A DNA stretch of 64,000 bases from Topomyia yanbarensis (lineage: Eukaryota > Arthropoda > Insecta > Diptera > Culicidae). Each line of letters begins with the position of its first letter. Position 1 is the stretch's first letter. The DNA lies in the NCBI RefSeq assembly GCF_030247195.1, contig NC_080672.1, positions 392,105,037 to 392,169,036 on the forward strand, in the 5' to 3' direction. Shown here in pieces: positions 53,224-64,000 of the stretch. The translations under genes and the position numbers were made by a program. The notes below the pieces were generated by a model. The model had not been told where the DNA came from, searched no databases, and worked only from the letters and a program-made list of their open reading frames with translations.

Positions 53224-56200
53224 CTAGAATTTGAACTCTTTGTATTTCTTCTGCTGTTTGCTGGTTGTATCGGTCTGCTGCCGTTTCCGCTTCGATTTTT
53301 GTCGCGCCACATGCTCCGCCAACATATCGGAAAGATCCTCCTTCTGCAGGTGGCTTTGCTGCTCTCGCATTTGCTGTTCGTATCGCTGAGCCATTGCATC
53401 GTTATCCATGTCCAATTCTGACGGATCCAGAGCTAATTCAACCATACCTTCACGATCAAGCGGCCCTGCACGACCTGCACGAGGTCCACCAACGGCTCCT
53501 GCGGCAGTTGCTCCAGCTAAATCGTACACATGAGTCGATCCCATCATCGAAGCCCCAATGCGTTCGTTACGCCGTTCGTGTAGAACTTGGTACAATACTG
53601 GCGTTTCGTTATCTTCCATTTCGCTTTCAATCTTCTTCTTGCGCAATTCGATCGTATCCGGAGTTTCCATTCCTGCCGGAACGCCACTGGTTAGACCAGA
53701 CGGAGTGACCAGACCTTCTGCCGGTGTAATGAGACCACTTTCGTCCACTGGTGCCCCAAGATCTTCACCGTCCTCTTCTTCCTCTTCGGACGATTCCTCC
53801 GATTCAGATTCAAGTTCACCCCACTGGGTGCGATCAATTTCTTCCTCGCCAAGACCGTTCTGAAAGATTAATTTTGTTAGTGTGCAACAAACGATAATAC
53901 GAGACACGACTTACATCATGTTCACTAGCGCTCATACCAAACACGTCACCGTACAGTGGTTTGCCGTTCTCGTCGACCGGTGGCTTGCCCCATCCACCGG
54001 CATGATAACCAAAGGAACAGCCCTCCGGGATTGGTGCATTCAATCCGGGAATTCTAAGATTCGGATAGCTGGGAGGAGGTCCGTAGCGCTGCTGTGCTAT
54101 TAACCACGGTGGTGGAATTTTGTGACAAGCTGGTCCAATAGGCATTCCCAAAGCAACTCGCAGCTCCTCCGACAAATCGCCAGGTTTCTTCTCCTTTAAC
54201 CGGGTTTCGAATTCTTTTCCTTCGTAATACAAATCTCCGTGAATTGTCATACGAGGTTTCGTTTGCCATCTGCCAAAAAATAAATTAATGCGTTAGTGTT
54301 AGTTTGATGCAAAATTATCGGTGAAAATACTATTCAAACAGACTGGACTTCAACCGTTTAAAGTACACTTTGTATACTTCAACATTTTGTATACATTAAC
54401 TGGCGATAGTTGTGCATAGATATTTTTACTTATTGTGCATAATATGGGATAATTTTCTCGGACAAAAGAATATGCGATTCATTCGGTCTACTTACTTGAA
54501 AAATGCATCGTGTAGTTTCTGATAGTCAATATCAATCTTGCCCATTTTTGGCCTAGCACGCTCACGCATTTTAGCTTTCAGCGTTTTTGCTTCATCCTTC
54601 TCCTGCAATGAAGCTCTCATTTCCATGATACCGGTCTTTTTGATAAAGGCCGGTAGCTCGAAGGGAGGCTTTTCAATGCCTCTCTTTCCTTGTAAGTACT
54701 TTCTTTTGAAGCACCAATGCCGCGGAACTTGCACCGTATTACGGTGAGATTTCAATTGAATTAGAAGCTTTGGATCTCTTGCCGTTACGTCATGCATCTC
54801 AACCACATCCGGCCGTGCCACCAGTTGTTTCAACTCGGCTACACTCAATCTTGTTAGTTTCTTCATTTTTCGCTTCGAAACTCGTTCTTTTTCGTCCTGG
54901 TCTTCCATATCCATTGGGTCATCATCATCGTCATCGTCATCTTTCTCGTTAGGTTTTTTAGTCGCAGTGGTCTTTTCGGTTTCTGTCGTTTCTGTTTTTG
55001 CCACCTCCTTCGGCTTTGTTTCGAGTTTAAATATTTCGAACACCCGATAGAACTGACGATACATAGGAGCTAAATCTGCGATTGTGAGTTTCTCTGGAAC
55101 ATATTCAATCTCCACTTTTTCCAGTTCATCTTCGATCAGCGAGGTTTCTTTAACTTTGTCTTTCTTTTTCTCTCTTTCGGTCTTCTTTCCTTTTTCTTTC
55201 GTTTTTGATTTATCCTTTTCTCTAGCCTTCTCCTTGTCAGAATCATCTTTCACACTCTTTTCCTGTTCCTTCGATTTATCTTCTTCTTTCTTCGGATCTT
55301 CTGGCTCCTTGTCATTTTCCTATTAAGAATAACAAAAAATTTAAACTACATGTTTATAAAGCGGGTGTAGCGTAACGTTGCAACAAGTCTAACATCAACT
55401 ACACCGTTGTGGTTCAATGTCCAAAATTAAAAATATCATGAAAACCATATTACCTTAGACTTATCCTGTTCATGTTCAATACCATTGGTTATGGTTTCCT
55501 TCGGCTGAATTTCTTTGTCTTTTTCACGTTGTTGCAAAACAATCGCCTGTTGTTCCCGCCTGGCTCTTCTATTGTCCTTCTTTCGTTGCTTCCGCCTACG
55601 GTTCCTATCCAATCTACCTTCCGCCTTGGAAATGACTGGCGGTGGCGGAGCCATACCATCGATATTGTCCTCGTCCGAATCGCCTTCCATGTCGAGATAG
55701 GAGCTCATAACTCCAGCCGGTGGAGGCGGTTGCATTGGAATTGTTGGTACCACAGCACCGGTTGTGGCCAGAACTTCTTCCGCGCCTAACTCTTTGGCGC
55801 GAATCGTTTTAAGTGCGAGTACATCCTCCAACACTTTAGGAAGAATCAATTCAGATGGTGTCTTGTCTTCCAGCTCCAGTTCGGAATTTCCCAAATTGAT
55901 TGACATCAATGGAAGAACATTATTTGAATCTTCTGGCTTGTCGGGAACTCCCATTGTCGGCTGGCCAGGAGTATTAATCAGAGAACCGACGGGAGGATTA
56001 CCTCCCGGAGGACCCAGCAGTGAGACCGCTTTAGCTCCGGGTGGCCCCATCATTGAGGGTAGTTGACCTCCCGGTGCACCCAACAATGATGGGGAACCAC
56101 CAGGATTTCCCAATAGTGACGGAACACCAGGAGCCCCAAGTAATGAAGGTCGTTCTTGGCCAGGCGTCCAACCGGGGCCTGCCAGAAACATTCCAGGCGG

Positions 56201-56328
56201 TGGCGGTGGAGGTGGCAGCATAACTACCGGATTGGGGTTTGATTGCTGGTGAAAGAAATCAAAACATAACCTTTTGTTAGAAATAATTAAAAATAACTCA
56301 AAAATCATACCTCTGCATTATTTTCCAT
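53224..56328 (-). CDS. SF3B2: Splicing factor 3b subunit 2 (SF3B2/SAP145)
   Basis: Five exons, all with GT-AG borders: 56328-56311 (MENNAE), 56245-55454, 55319-54496, 54269-53915, 53859-53224; 874 residues against about 895 in human. Order: a proline/glycine-rich N terminus (PPPPPPPGMF, SLLGAPGG repeats), a lysine/glutamate-rich charged part, the DUF382 core (LSVAELKQLVARPDVVEMHD, then PRHWCFKRKYLQGKRGIEKP), the PSP domain (IPPPWLIAQQRYGPPPSYPN), the GYHAGGWGKPPVDENGKPLY stretch, an acidic run and the invariant C terminus KKYKEFKF. It is a U2 snRNP subunit that anchors the SF3b complex near the branch site and contacts SF3B4. The human SAP domain is not seen. Introns are 55, 226, 134 and 65 bp. 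Confidence 0.97.
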
Positions 56329-56541
56329 AGTCACTAAAAAATTTAGTCATTAATATGACAAAGTATGTTCAAAACACGATTTAGTTGAAATTAAATAATA
56401 ATTATTGTACCAGAAAAAAATCGATTCGATACACTTCCAGGCTTCAGCTGAGTTGTCACGGTAGGAATGGGCGATATCAATGCGATTTCTTTTCAAAATC
56501 GATCTTTTTGTCTCGATTAATCGATTTTTTATCCGATCTTT

Positions 56542-56711
56542 CCCGGTTAAGCTCAGCCTCAGAAAATGAACCGGAATTCTGGCTGGCTCCAGTTCGTATT
56601 CCGGCTCCAGTGACCCAACCGATTCTAGTTAGAATCGGTTGTTGCACTGGAGCCGGAATACGAACTGGGACCAGCCAGAATTCCAGTTCATTCCCGCTGA
56701 ACTTTACTGGG
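56542..56711. mobile_element. MITE B upstream of SF3B2
   Basis: 170 bp, CCCGGTTAAGCTCAGCC to TGAACTTTACTGGG, TT/TT flanks. It lies about 210 bp 5' of the SF3B2 start. A second, truncated B starts at 56726. Confidence 0.9.
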
Positions 56712-57765
56712 TTGTCACCTGTCGTCCCAGTAAAGTTCAGCCGGAAATGAGCCGGAATTCCTTCCAATGACGTGAATTTAAAACTCTGACAGAGAAAGGG
56801 ATTTGTCTGGTTAGTAATGCGAAAAAAGTAAACAATCCCGAAGCAACCAGCGATGACGTCATTGAGTTTCAAAATTTAATGCTTTCAAAGGAGAAATTTA
56901 ATGAAAGCAGTTCTCGACAAACATACGATTACGGCTTAAAAGCCAACTGTCAAAATTCTCTTTGAAAGGAAATTCCGGACAAACCGTTAATGGCTAAACG
57001 CAGTTCATACCAGTTAATGCAAGAGAAAACTTTTTTCTTTTGTTTACTATAAACATCTGTGATTGGCGGGTAACAGTTTGTTTGAAATTTCCTATCAAAG
57101 AAAATTTTGACAGTTGGCTTTTATGCCGTAATCATATGTTTGTCGAGAGTTTAAAAGTTAAAAATATCCCTTTTGACAGCTTTAAACTTGAACGCATAAA
57201 TTGATACAAAAGCACTAGCACCAGCCTTCTGCTATGCAGCCATTTTGTCCTAGCCAACATCTCGCTTTGTTAATATCAAAACAACCCAATGCTATTGCAC
57301 TGGCGACATGAGCCTAGAAGCGGCTAGGCCCATCATATGTTGACTACTGTCAAAGTCTGTATATCTCCATCAAGACGGATACAGGTGTGCACATTTTTTC
57401 TGTGTGTGAGTGCGGTTGCGGTTTCATCGATGAAGCTTAAAAAACAAGAGGATATGAAGAATAAAAGCATAAACAGTTAACGTAGCGGGCCCTTCTGTTG
57501 CCATAAGTTTCGTTTCGGTTCGGCAATAGTTAATTCAATCGGTTTTTCGAGGTAAAAAGTGTCCATAAGTGTTCTAATCGATAGATCCGAAGTGAAGCTC
57601 GACCTTTTCTCACTTTTCATCGTGCGCCAAAGAATCAGAATGCTCGTTCGGATGTTGATGTTTACTTCAAGGGCCCCGGCCGCCATGCTTAATATTTGCA
57701 AGAATATTACACATACTCAAAAGTGTCAAATGTTCCCACCTTTCTCTCCATCTTGTATCTCCATA
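56712..57765. repeat. Decayed foldback repeats upstream of SF3B2
   Basis: An inverted pair (TACGATTACGGCTTAAAAGC near 56922 and complement near 57117) spans about 56910-57155. A repeat at 57220-57345 (CAGCCATTTTGTCCTAGC) recurs at 60610-60690. 57370-57690 matches one arm of the 5828-6605 foldback. Confidence 0.65.
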
Positions 57766-58927
57766 CACTGAAACGAAGACCATGGTATTAACCAGAGTGT
57801 ATGTAAGGAGAGTGAAGACAACTGTCATGATTATCTGTCAGTAATATTCCAAACGAACAAATGACCTCTCAAAATACATGGATTTGTCTCGTTTGGAATG
57901 ACACTGACAAAAAATCATTGTTCCAATTTTGACAGTGTCGTCACTCTCCTTATATGCACTCAGGTATTAACTACTAGATTAGGGGTTCAAATTAAAAAGG
58001 GTGTACCAGTGAATTTTGGTAGACCATATATCATGCTTGACTTGAATATGATTCCTATCATTTGTACCATGTCTTTCTGGTATAAAGACATGGTATTTCT
58101 TACTATTTTGTGGTTATATTTTTAGTACTTTTTACTATGCCTACATCAACATCCAATGGTCAGAATTACCATACACATGGTTGTATTAAAAATTGCTAGC
58201 TAATTAAAATCACTAGTGGTGCTTACCATTATATAGTAATTGGAATATAATGAGAATTTTATTTGAATAAATCAAAAATTGCTTTTTCTAGATTTCGATA
58301 TTTATTTAATAGTTACTTACAACATCTGCTTGAAAAATGCAATGTTTGTTTTCTGGATGGGGGACTATTATAACCTAATTTCGCTCCTAGTTCTTGGTCA
58401 CCGAAAAAAAATGTCATGAGGTAGATAATATAGATTCAGATTCAGAACCCTAATACCATGACCTGAAATCAAAATCAGTAAAATACAGCGTAATTAAGAA
58501 ACAAATATTACCGATGAGAATTGTGTACTTCGCTGGTTCTAGATTCCATGCATAACCAGAGAATATTAATATTATTATTATATTAGAATGTTTATAGTAC
58601 TTCCAAAGATAAACTGTTTTTGGATATAAATAACTAGTAAACCCCTTAATAATTACCAAAAATTTGTAAATTGATAGCGATCCAAAGCTCAAGCTCAAAA
58701 GCATATTAACATTAACTATTTTCGAAGTCTTTTCAACAATGTAATCCTGTTCAAATCGAATATGCAAAATAGTAAAACCTACCATAAACGTTTATTCAAA
58801 CCACATTGTAGAGTCAAGCAGTTTGTGATAATTTTGAAATAAATTATGATAAATTTTACTATTTATTGAAAATGTTTTTTTCAACCATGACTCTGTAGTC
58901 AGCATTACCATGTCATTCTGTTTAGTG
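57766..58927. mobile_element. AT-rich TA-type element hosting a 180-bp MITE
   Basis: Ends CACTGAAACGAAGACCATGG and CACTAAACAGAATGACATGG (complement), TA/TA. 1,162 bp, no transposase frame; ACCATG/CATGGT motifs recur inside. Confidence 0.75.
57793..57972. mobile_element. 180-bp MITE with 9-bp duplication
   Basis: Palindromic (AAGGAGAGTGA...TCACTCTCCTT, GACAGT...ACTGTC), flanked by a perfect 9-bp duplication GGTATTAAC. Confidence 0.85.
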
Positions 58928-58936
58928 TAGCTTTTA

Positions 58937-59760
58937 CTCGGTCAGCGTGGCAAGCAGAAAGTTAGCAAAAGTTGAGCAAAGCGAAATCTATGCCGGCAGA
59001 GTTTCTGCGAGCATTTTGCGCGATTTGTGCGAGAATTCTGGCAACGAATTCGCTCAAATGCAACGACCGTTTCAGACAGAAGCGGTTAAACCACAGAGAA
59101 CAGACATATAAGCTAGAACGAACTTTCCCGAAAAACCTGTGTAAACATTTAAATGAAAATACGTTGAAAATCACCATCGTATACAGGTTCGCATGCGTGA
59201 ATCATTATTGTATCCAAGTTTGCACACAAGTCCTGTATCGCGTTTGCTGGCCGATCGATGCGCCGACTAGTGGCAAGATGCTACTTGCTGTTGTCATTTC
59301 AAAGCGACAGTTTTATTTCTTACATAAGTTCAAAACTTGACTTGTATGTCAGTTCTCAGTGGTTAAACCAACCGATGCTGCTCACTTTTATCCAGAATCG
59401 AGCCAGAAATGTACGGCCAAGATCTCTGCACGCTTCCTGCCACATCTTTGTCAGAATCGAGCCAGAAATGTACGGCCAAGTCTCTGCACGCTTCCTGCCA
59501 CATCTTTGTCAGTTGTTTTGCTCGATTCGTGCTAAATTCTACCAGGTAGGAATTGCCAGGATCTTTGCACAGTTTATGTCCGAGTTATGCCAGGGTTCAG
59601 CTCGGTTCCCGTCAAAATTTGCCAGAAAACGCGAGCGAAACCGAGTTCGCCCTAGCTCAACTAACCCGGCAGGATACGCGCAGAAATCTGACAGGGCTGC
59701 CAAACCAAGACTTACAGAAATCTAGCAGAGCGGTCTCTGCCAGAAAATTTGCTCACTGGG
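58937..59760. mobile_element. F element, near complete, split by A2
   Basis: CTCGGTCAGCGTGGCAAGC to GCTCACTGGG, TA/TA flanks. It provides the empty sites for the C insertions at 24826 and 25276. A segment near 59393-59515 is tandemly duplicated (about 65 bp, GAATCGAGCCAGAAATGTAC). Confidence 0.9.
59092..59361. mobile_element. A2 element in F
   Basis: 270 bp with a perfect 7-bp duplication GTTAAAC; the F copy at 24809 reads GCGGTTAAACCAACC (empty site). Confidence 0.94.
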
Positions 59761-59829
59761 TAACAGGAGTGACACCCCCTGAAAAGCATTTAGCTGTTAG
59801 CGGGATACGCATCCAATTTCCCTGTGGTC

Positions 59830-60140
59830 ACAGAGAACAGACGTCCATCTTCAGCATTCAACAGCGATGCCAGATGTGAAGACATGTCTTCATTTTGAAG
59901 ACAATTGAAAGGCTGTGAAGACGGGTTTTTCATATACAAGACAAATTTGTTTCGGTTGTCTGACCGATTTTTGGCAGAATTCTGGCTCAAAATCTAAAAC
60001 CGATTCAGAATCCTGGTCGGTGAAGACAAATGAAGACATTTTTTTATGAAATGTGAAGACATTTGAAAAATATACCTGGTATCCCTGGCATTCAACTTGG
60101 GTGAAAATCTCTAACGGTTTCGAAGGTAGTTGGTATATCT
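59830..60140. mobile_element. Truncated A element split by P
   Basis: CACAGAGAACAGACGTCCATC and the adjoining A text, ending near GGTATATCTGCGG with no right terminus. Confidence 0.78.
59862..60087. mobile_element. hAT-like MITE P, copy 2
   Basis: 226 bp, CAGCGATGCCAGAT and CAGGGATACCAGGT (complement), perfect 8-bp duplication GCATTCAA; intact A copies read CAGCATTCAACTTG. Confidence 0.94.
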
Positions 60141-60276
60141 GCGGAGAGGTATAGTATTCCGGCTGCACCCAGTGATGTTCAGTTGGAAAATGAGACGAAA
60201 TGCTGGCTCGTTCTAGCACTCTAACGGCCAATTTATTCACTGGATGAAAACCAGTTTTCGGGTTGCTGGTGACTAA

Positions 60277-60424
60277 CCCACTGAGACGTCCAAAAATTTG
60301 TTTCAAAATCGTTCAACACGGGTCCAATGATGGACGTTTGTTGAACGGTTATTTGGACGTTGCCCAAATTGACCCAACGAACGCCCTTCATTGGACAATT
60401 TTGATACCAACTGTTCTTAGAGGG
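60277..60424. mobile_element. MITE C copy
   Basis: 148 bp, AA/AA flanks. An internally deleted C (60484-60590) follows, separated by about 60 bp of host repeat related to AAAACCAGTTTTC. Confidence 0.88.
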
Positions 60425-60689
60425 AATTAGCCGAAAACTGGTTTTCAACAAAAACCGGTTTTCATCCAAGTGAAGAAATTATCCACTGAGACGTCCAAAA
60501 AATTGTTTCAAAATCGTTCAACACGGGTCCAAATTTGTCCAACGAACGTCCTTCATTGGACGATTTTGAAACCAACCGTTCTTAGAGAGTAGCTGTAAGA
60601 ACCAGCCCCCTGCTAGGCAGCCATTTTGTCCTAGCTAACATCTGCCTTTGTTAAAATCAAAACAACCCAATGCTATTGCACAGGCGACA

Positions 60690-61090
60690 TCCCTGTCAAA
60701 CCATTCGGAATTTGATTCGGAATCCTGAATGGAGTCAGTATGGATTCCAAATCAAATGCAACAACCGATTCTGAGTCGGAATCGGTTGTTGCATTTGATT
60801 TGGAATCCATAATGACTCCATTCAGAAATCCGAACCGGTTCCGGAATGAGTTTAACTGTCTTCTAAGAACGGTTGGTTTCAAAATCGTCCAATGAAGGAC
60901 GTTCGTTGGACCAATTTGGACAACGTCCAAATAACCGTTCAACAAACGTACACCGTTGGAGCCGCGTTGAATGATTTTGAAACAATTTTTTACTTACGCT
61001 TCTCAGTGGGAGTTTGTATTCCGCCTCCTGTGACACAACCGCTTCTAATTAGAATTGGTTGTGTTACTGGAACCAGAATGTCAGCTGGGT
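60690..61090. repeat. E, C and B remnants in series
   Basis: E at about 60690-60859 (CCTGTCAAACCATTCGG to GAGTTTAACTG), C at about 60862-61010 (TTCTAAGAACGG to CTCAGTGGG) and a short B relic to about 61088. The ends are mutated and no TSD is called. Confidence 0.75.
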
Positions 61091-61259
61091 CCCGGTCAAA
61101 CCATTCGGAATCCTGAATGGAACCAGTATGGTTTTCAGCTCAAATGCAACAACCGATTCTGAAACCGATTGAGTCGGAATCGGTTGTTGCATTTGAGTTG
61201 AAAACCATACTGACTCCATCCAGAAATCCGAGCCGGTTCCAGAATGAGTTTAACTGGGG
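61091..61259. mobile_element. MITE E, complete
   Basis: 169 bp, CCCGGTCAAACCATTCGG to GAGTTTAACTGGG, GT/GT flanks. Confidence 0.9.
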
Positions 61260-61567
61260 TTCTGCTGTGCAATGACACACTCGATTCTAATTAGAATCGG
61301 TTGGCTCACTGGACTCGGAACCATGCTAATTTTCCGGCTGAACTTTGCTGGGTAGATTTGACCGGGTTATTTCGAAATCTTCTTTCACTCCAAAAGCTTT
61401 CACATCGCATTGCACCCATCGTAGTCAGTTTCAATCGTTTCAATTCAACGGATTAAAAGCGGCGCAACAGATTAAATTTTCTCCATTTTGTTAGGCGTTA
61501 GTTTACAAAAAGTTCAGTTAGAAAAGTTATTTCCGAAATATAATACAAAGGAAATTTATCAGTTAAA

Positions 61568-63224
61568 ATGATCGACCTCCTGAAACCGTTGTTGAATTTT
61601 CTTAAAACGAAAGAGGTCGACTCGACGAATCTGGTATGGCGTTTACACAGTCGTGTAACCGTTTATTTGCTTGTATTTTTTACGCTTTTGTTGTCCGCTC
61701 GCACCTACTTCGGTGAACCGATCGATTGCATCAGCACCGCACCTGAAAGTGTTAAGAAAAGTTTGAACACCTTCTGTTGGATTCTCGGTACCTTCATAAG
61801 CAATGACCCAAAATTCGGTAAGTATGATGTTTCTTAAAAGCCCGACCCAGACGATACATCAGCGACACGTCAGACGTCACGGTTCCACCAGGATAAGTTG
61901 AGGGCGTTTCTCGCTCACACGTCCCGTCCGTGCCGTTGCTGTTTTGTGTGAATTCCTACATAGAACGGTGACGCGACATGACGGAAGCTAATGCATCGTC
62001 TTAGCCAAATTTACACCTTTGGTCCCTAAGTGTTAATAGTGCTTTAAGCCCGATTCAGACGATACGTCAACGAAACAACATCACGTCACCGGTTAGGATA
62101 AGTTGAATACATTTTTCGTGTACCCCCATAGATTTAACTGCATGTAACTAATTTTGACGTTACGTGGACGTGTTGTACCGGTGGCGGAAGCCTGACGTAT
62201 CGTGTAAATTACAATTCATTTATCTTATTCAACAACACCATTATTTTTATTCCAGTTCACGCCAGCTGGGATTTCATCGAGATAGGTGATAGAATGGGAA
62301 GCATTCCTAAAGAAGAACGAGTCTACATAAAGTATTACCAGTGGGTGTCAGTTCTCTTGGCAATCCAAGCATTCCTGTTTTCCTTACCAAAGCATTTGTG
62401 GCGAATCTATGAAAAATCGCGGATGCAAGATTTATGCGAAGGTTTAAGTATGTTATTGTTGGTTGTTCGATTGTAGGTAAATTTTACAGTGAAAATATCA
62501 CATTTCAGCAACGATTTTGGTTCCGCCAGGTTGGAATCCAGTTCGGAAAGGCCTCACTTTGCAGTATCTAACGCAAGAACCAAATCGAAAACACTGCAAC
62601 TATGCGCTAATCTTTTTCGGGTGTGAGCTTCTCAACTTCTTGATTGTTCTATTTAATATGTGGATGATGCGCTTTATTTTTGGAGGATTCTGGAACAGCT
62701 ATCAACCTGCCGTACAAGCATTGTTTTCTCTGGATATGAATTCGTGGATGTCGCTTAATTCTTTGGTGTTTCCGAAGCTGGCTACATGTGAATTCATCAC
62801 TGTTGGTCCCAGCGGAACTAAACAGAATTTCGACGCGCTCTGTCTTCTTCCTCAGAACGTTGTGAACGAGAAAATTTTTGCCTTCCTTTGGCTATGGTTT
62901 ATCTGTCTGGCCATTATTTCCGGAGTTCAAGTTTGCTATAGACTGATCCAGATATGCTGTCAAAGTGTTCGCTTACAGCTCATCTACTGTCAGCTGGCAC
63001 CGTTTAGCTATCATCGCGTGAAGCGTGTTGTTCGAGAGGCCAACATTGGTCACTGGTTTCTGCTGTACCAGATGGCGCGAAATATAAATCGGAACGTAAT
63101 GAAAGAGATCATTACTGATTTGGCAAAGATTGGACAGGAACGGACTCAGTCAATACAAAATTTGGGACAACAACAAATCGTGGAAGACGAAGAAGAAATT
63201 GAAGATGACGAGGTGACCGTTTGA
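61568..63224 (+). CDS. Innexin gap-junction protein (inx4/zpg-like)
   Basis: Three exons: 61568-61817, 62256-62447, 62509-63224; 385 residues. Four membrane spans are visible (about 30-46, 112-131, 180-200, 265-288). The first extracellular loop has two Cys (EPIDCIS, NTFCWI) and the second has two (LATCEF, DALCLLPQN), the innexin pattern. YYQWV, the family signature, precedes the second span. The N terminus MIDLLKPLLNFLKTKEV with LHSRVTVYLLVFF and YFGEPIDC is closest, by eye, to the germline-type innexins zpg/inx4 and Inx5/6; the exact orthology is uncertain. The C-terminal tail is acidic (VEDEEEIEDDEVTV). Innexins form hexameric or octameric channels between insect cells. Confidence 0.92.
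61830..62215. repeat. Two related repeat copies in innexin intron 1
   Basis: AAGCCCGA-CCAGACGATAC at about 61837 and again at about 62046, each followed by diverged text with GACGT motifs, ACACGT and GGATAAGTTGA. This looks like two copies of one palindromic repeat in tandem within the first intron. Confidence 0.6.
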
Positions 63225-64000
63225 CGTTGGACTTCCACTGCCGTTAATGATTGATTCATTGTTTGCTTTCGTTGGATTACTGAATTGTAGGTGAAGGATT
63301 TTTTTTATTATTGGTTTTGTTTATGCGCTAAGCGAATGTAAACATACGGGCTTTATTTGTAGAGAAAATTATTCATGTAAGTAGAGAAATATATGCAATA
63401 TATGTTAAAGTCAATTGAATATCTTATACTTAAAGGGTTTGGTAACACGTACTGAAAGATGATGATTGTACCCCATTTTGCATAGAGGCGTTTGGAATAA
63501 CGTCAATTGGCATAATTATTTTTGCTTTAATTACAAACTACACAAGGGTAAAGCGTCGCTCCAATTCTATATATTTTTACCTCATCTTCCATGTGGGTGA
63601 ATGGAGAACAGTGAGTCTCGTTATGTAAGGTATGCAAACAAGGCTCGATGGAATTGTCCAAGTCAGTCTTGGATATTACATGCATTTGGAGCAACATCAG
63701 ATATTGTTTCAAGCTGCTGCAGTTTTCGAGCCGCCATCCGCGTTACGGTTTGGTAAGGCCAAGCTCGTGTCTAGGGGGGGGGGTCAATTGAGGTCTGACA
63801 TATTCTTGATGATCGCATCATTAGCGTTTCTGTATGACGTAGACTGCAAGGCGGTGGTAGGATGATTTTCAATAGAATTAGACTGATTAGATGACACGAC
63901 ATTACATGCTCTCAACTTGTGCCAAATAATAGGTATGTATGAATGTAAGTTCGTATGTATGAATCTATGCCTGTATTTATGGGTGTGTATAGGAGCAAAG
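63225..64000. other. Innexin 3' UTR and downstream sequence
   Basis: AT-rich 3' flank, probably containing the innexin poly(A) site. A run of ten G occurs at 63774-63783 and a TGTATG-rich stretch at 63930-63990. No further gene is supported. Confidence 0.5.

Noticed and set aside
53265..53863. Plus-strand frames over SF3B2 exon 5
   Set aside because: Antisense shadows of a well-supported, conserved minus-strand coding exon.
63632..63865. Small frame near the right edge
   Set aside because: Crosses a ten-G run, has no family features and no splice context; probably innexin 3' flank.

Overview
The window is a piece of an insect nuclear genome, most likely a culicine (Aedes-like) mosquito. I infer this from the insect-type genes (a multi-exon innexin, mosquito-sized introns of 54-65 bp, a BEL retrotransposon with a PHD finger in Gag) and from the very dense, repeatedly nested small DNA transposons. 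The species call rests on protein and repeat character, not on a search. No tRNA, rRNA, bacterial or CRISPR features were seen.

Genes. Six host protein genes are recognisable: a single-exon DUF4780-like protein (13184-14923, minus); a REXO5-type DEDDh RNA exonuclease (31027-33333, minus, 2 exons); a shugoshin (38567-39898, plus), convergent with EIPR1, a WD40 protein of GARP/EARP trafficking (40244-41399, minus, 2 exons); splicing factor SF3B2/SAP145 (53224-56328, minus, 5 exons); and an innexin (61568-63224, plus, 3 exons). They are unrelated housekeeping, meiotic or junction genes and form no operon or pathway. The left edge (1-3321, minus) is an open Gag-Pol frame of a BEL/Pao LTR retrotransposon, cut by the window inside the YVDD motif of reverse transcriptase.

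The rest is transposon sediment. Element boundaries can often be fixed to the base, because target-site duplications (TSDs) survive and other copies of the host repeat supply the empty site. I name local families: A (about 418 bp, ends CACAGAGAACAGAC, 7-bp TSD) and its relative A2; B, C, E and F (ends CCC...GGG, 2-bp TSDs of free sequence); D, N and P (hAT-like, 8-bp TSDs); G (AGGTTTGTTCC ends, 3-bp TSD); H (CACGCAG ends, 2-bp TSD); J (interrupted repeat); K (AGCGGSCC ends, 3-bp TSD); L, M and a 1.5-kb element (Mutator-like, 9-bp TSDs); several TA-TSD elements; and one TTAA element. Two non-LTR insertions (an ORF1-only LINE and a 2.3-kb non-coding one) and an R1-type LINE tail are also present.

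The most striking object is at 16437-20358. A hAT-type element with a perfect 8-bp TSD contains a G element with a perfect 3-bp TSD, and between the two halves of G lies about 3.5 kb of decayed replication-type histone H3 gene copies. Four histone mRNA 3' stem-loops and the duplicated promoter/leader are still readable. This looks like a histone gene segment carried inside transposons. A second notable locus, 23141-26005, is a nest about six insertions deep whose order can be read from the TSDs.
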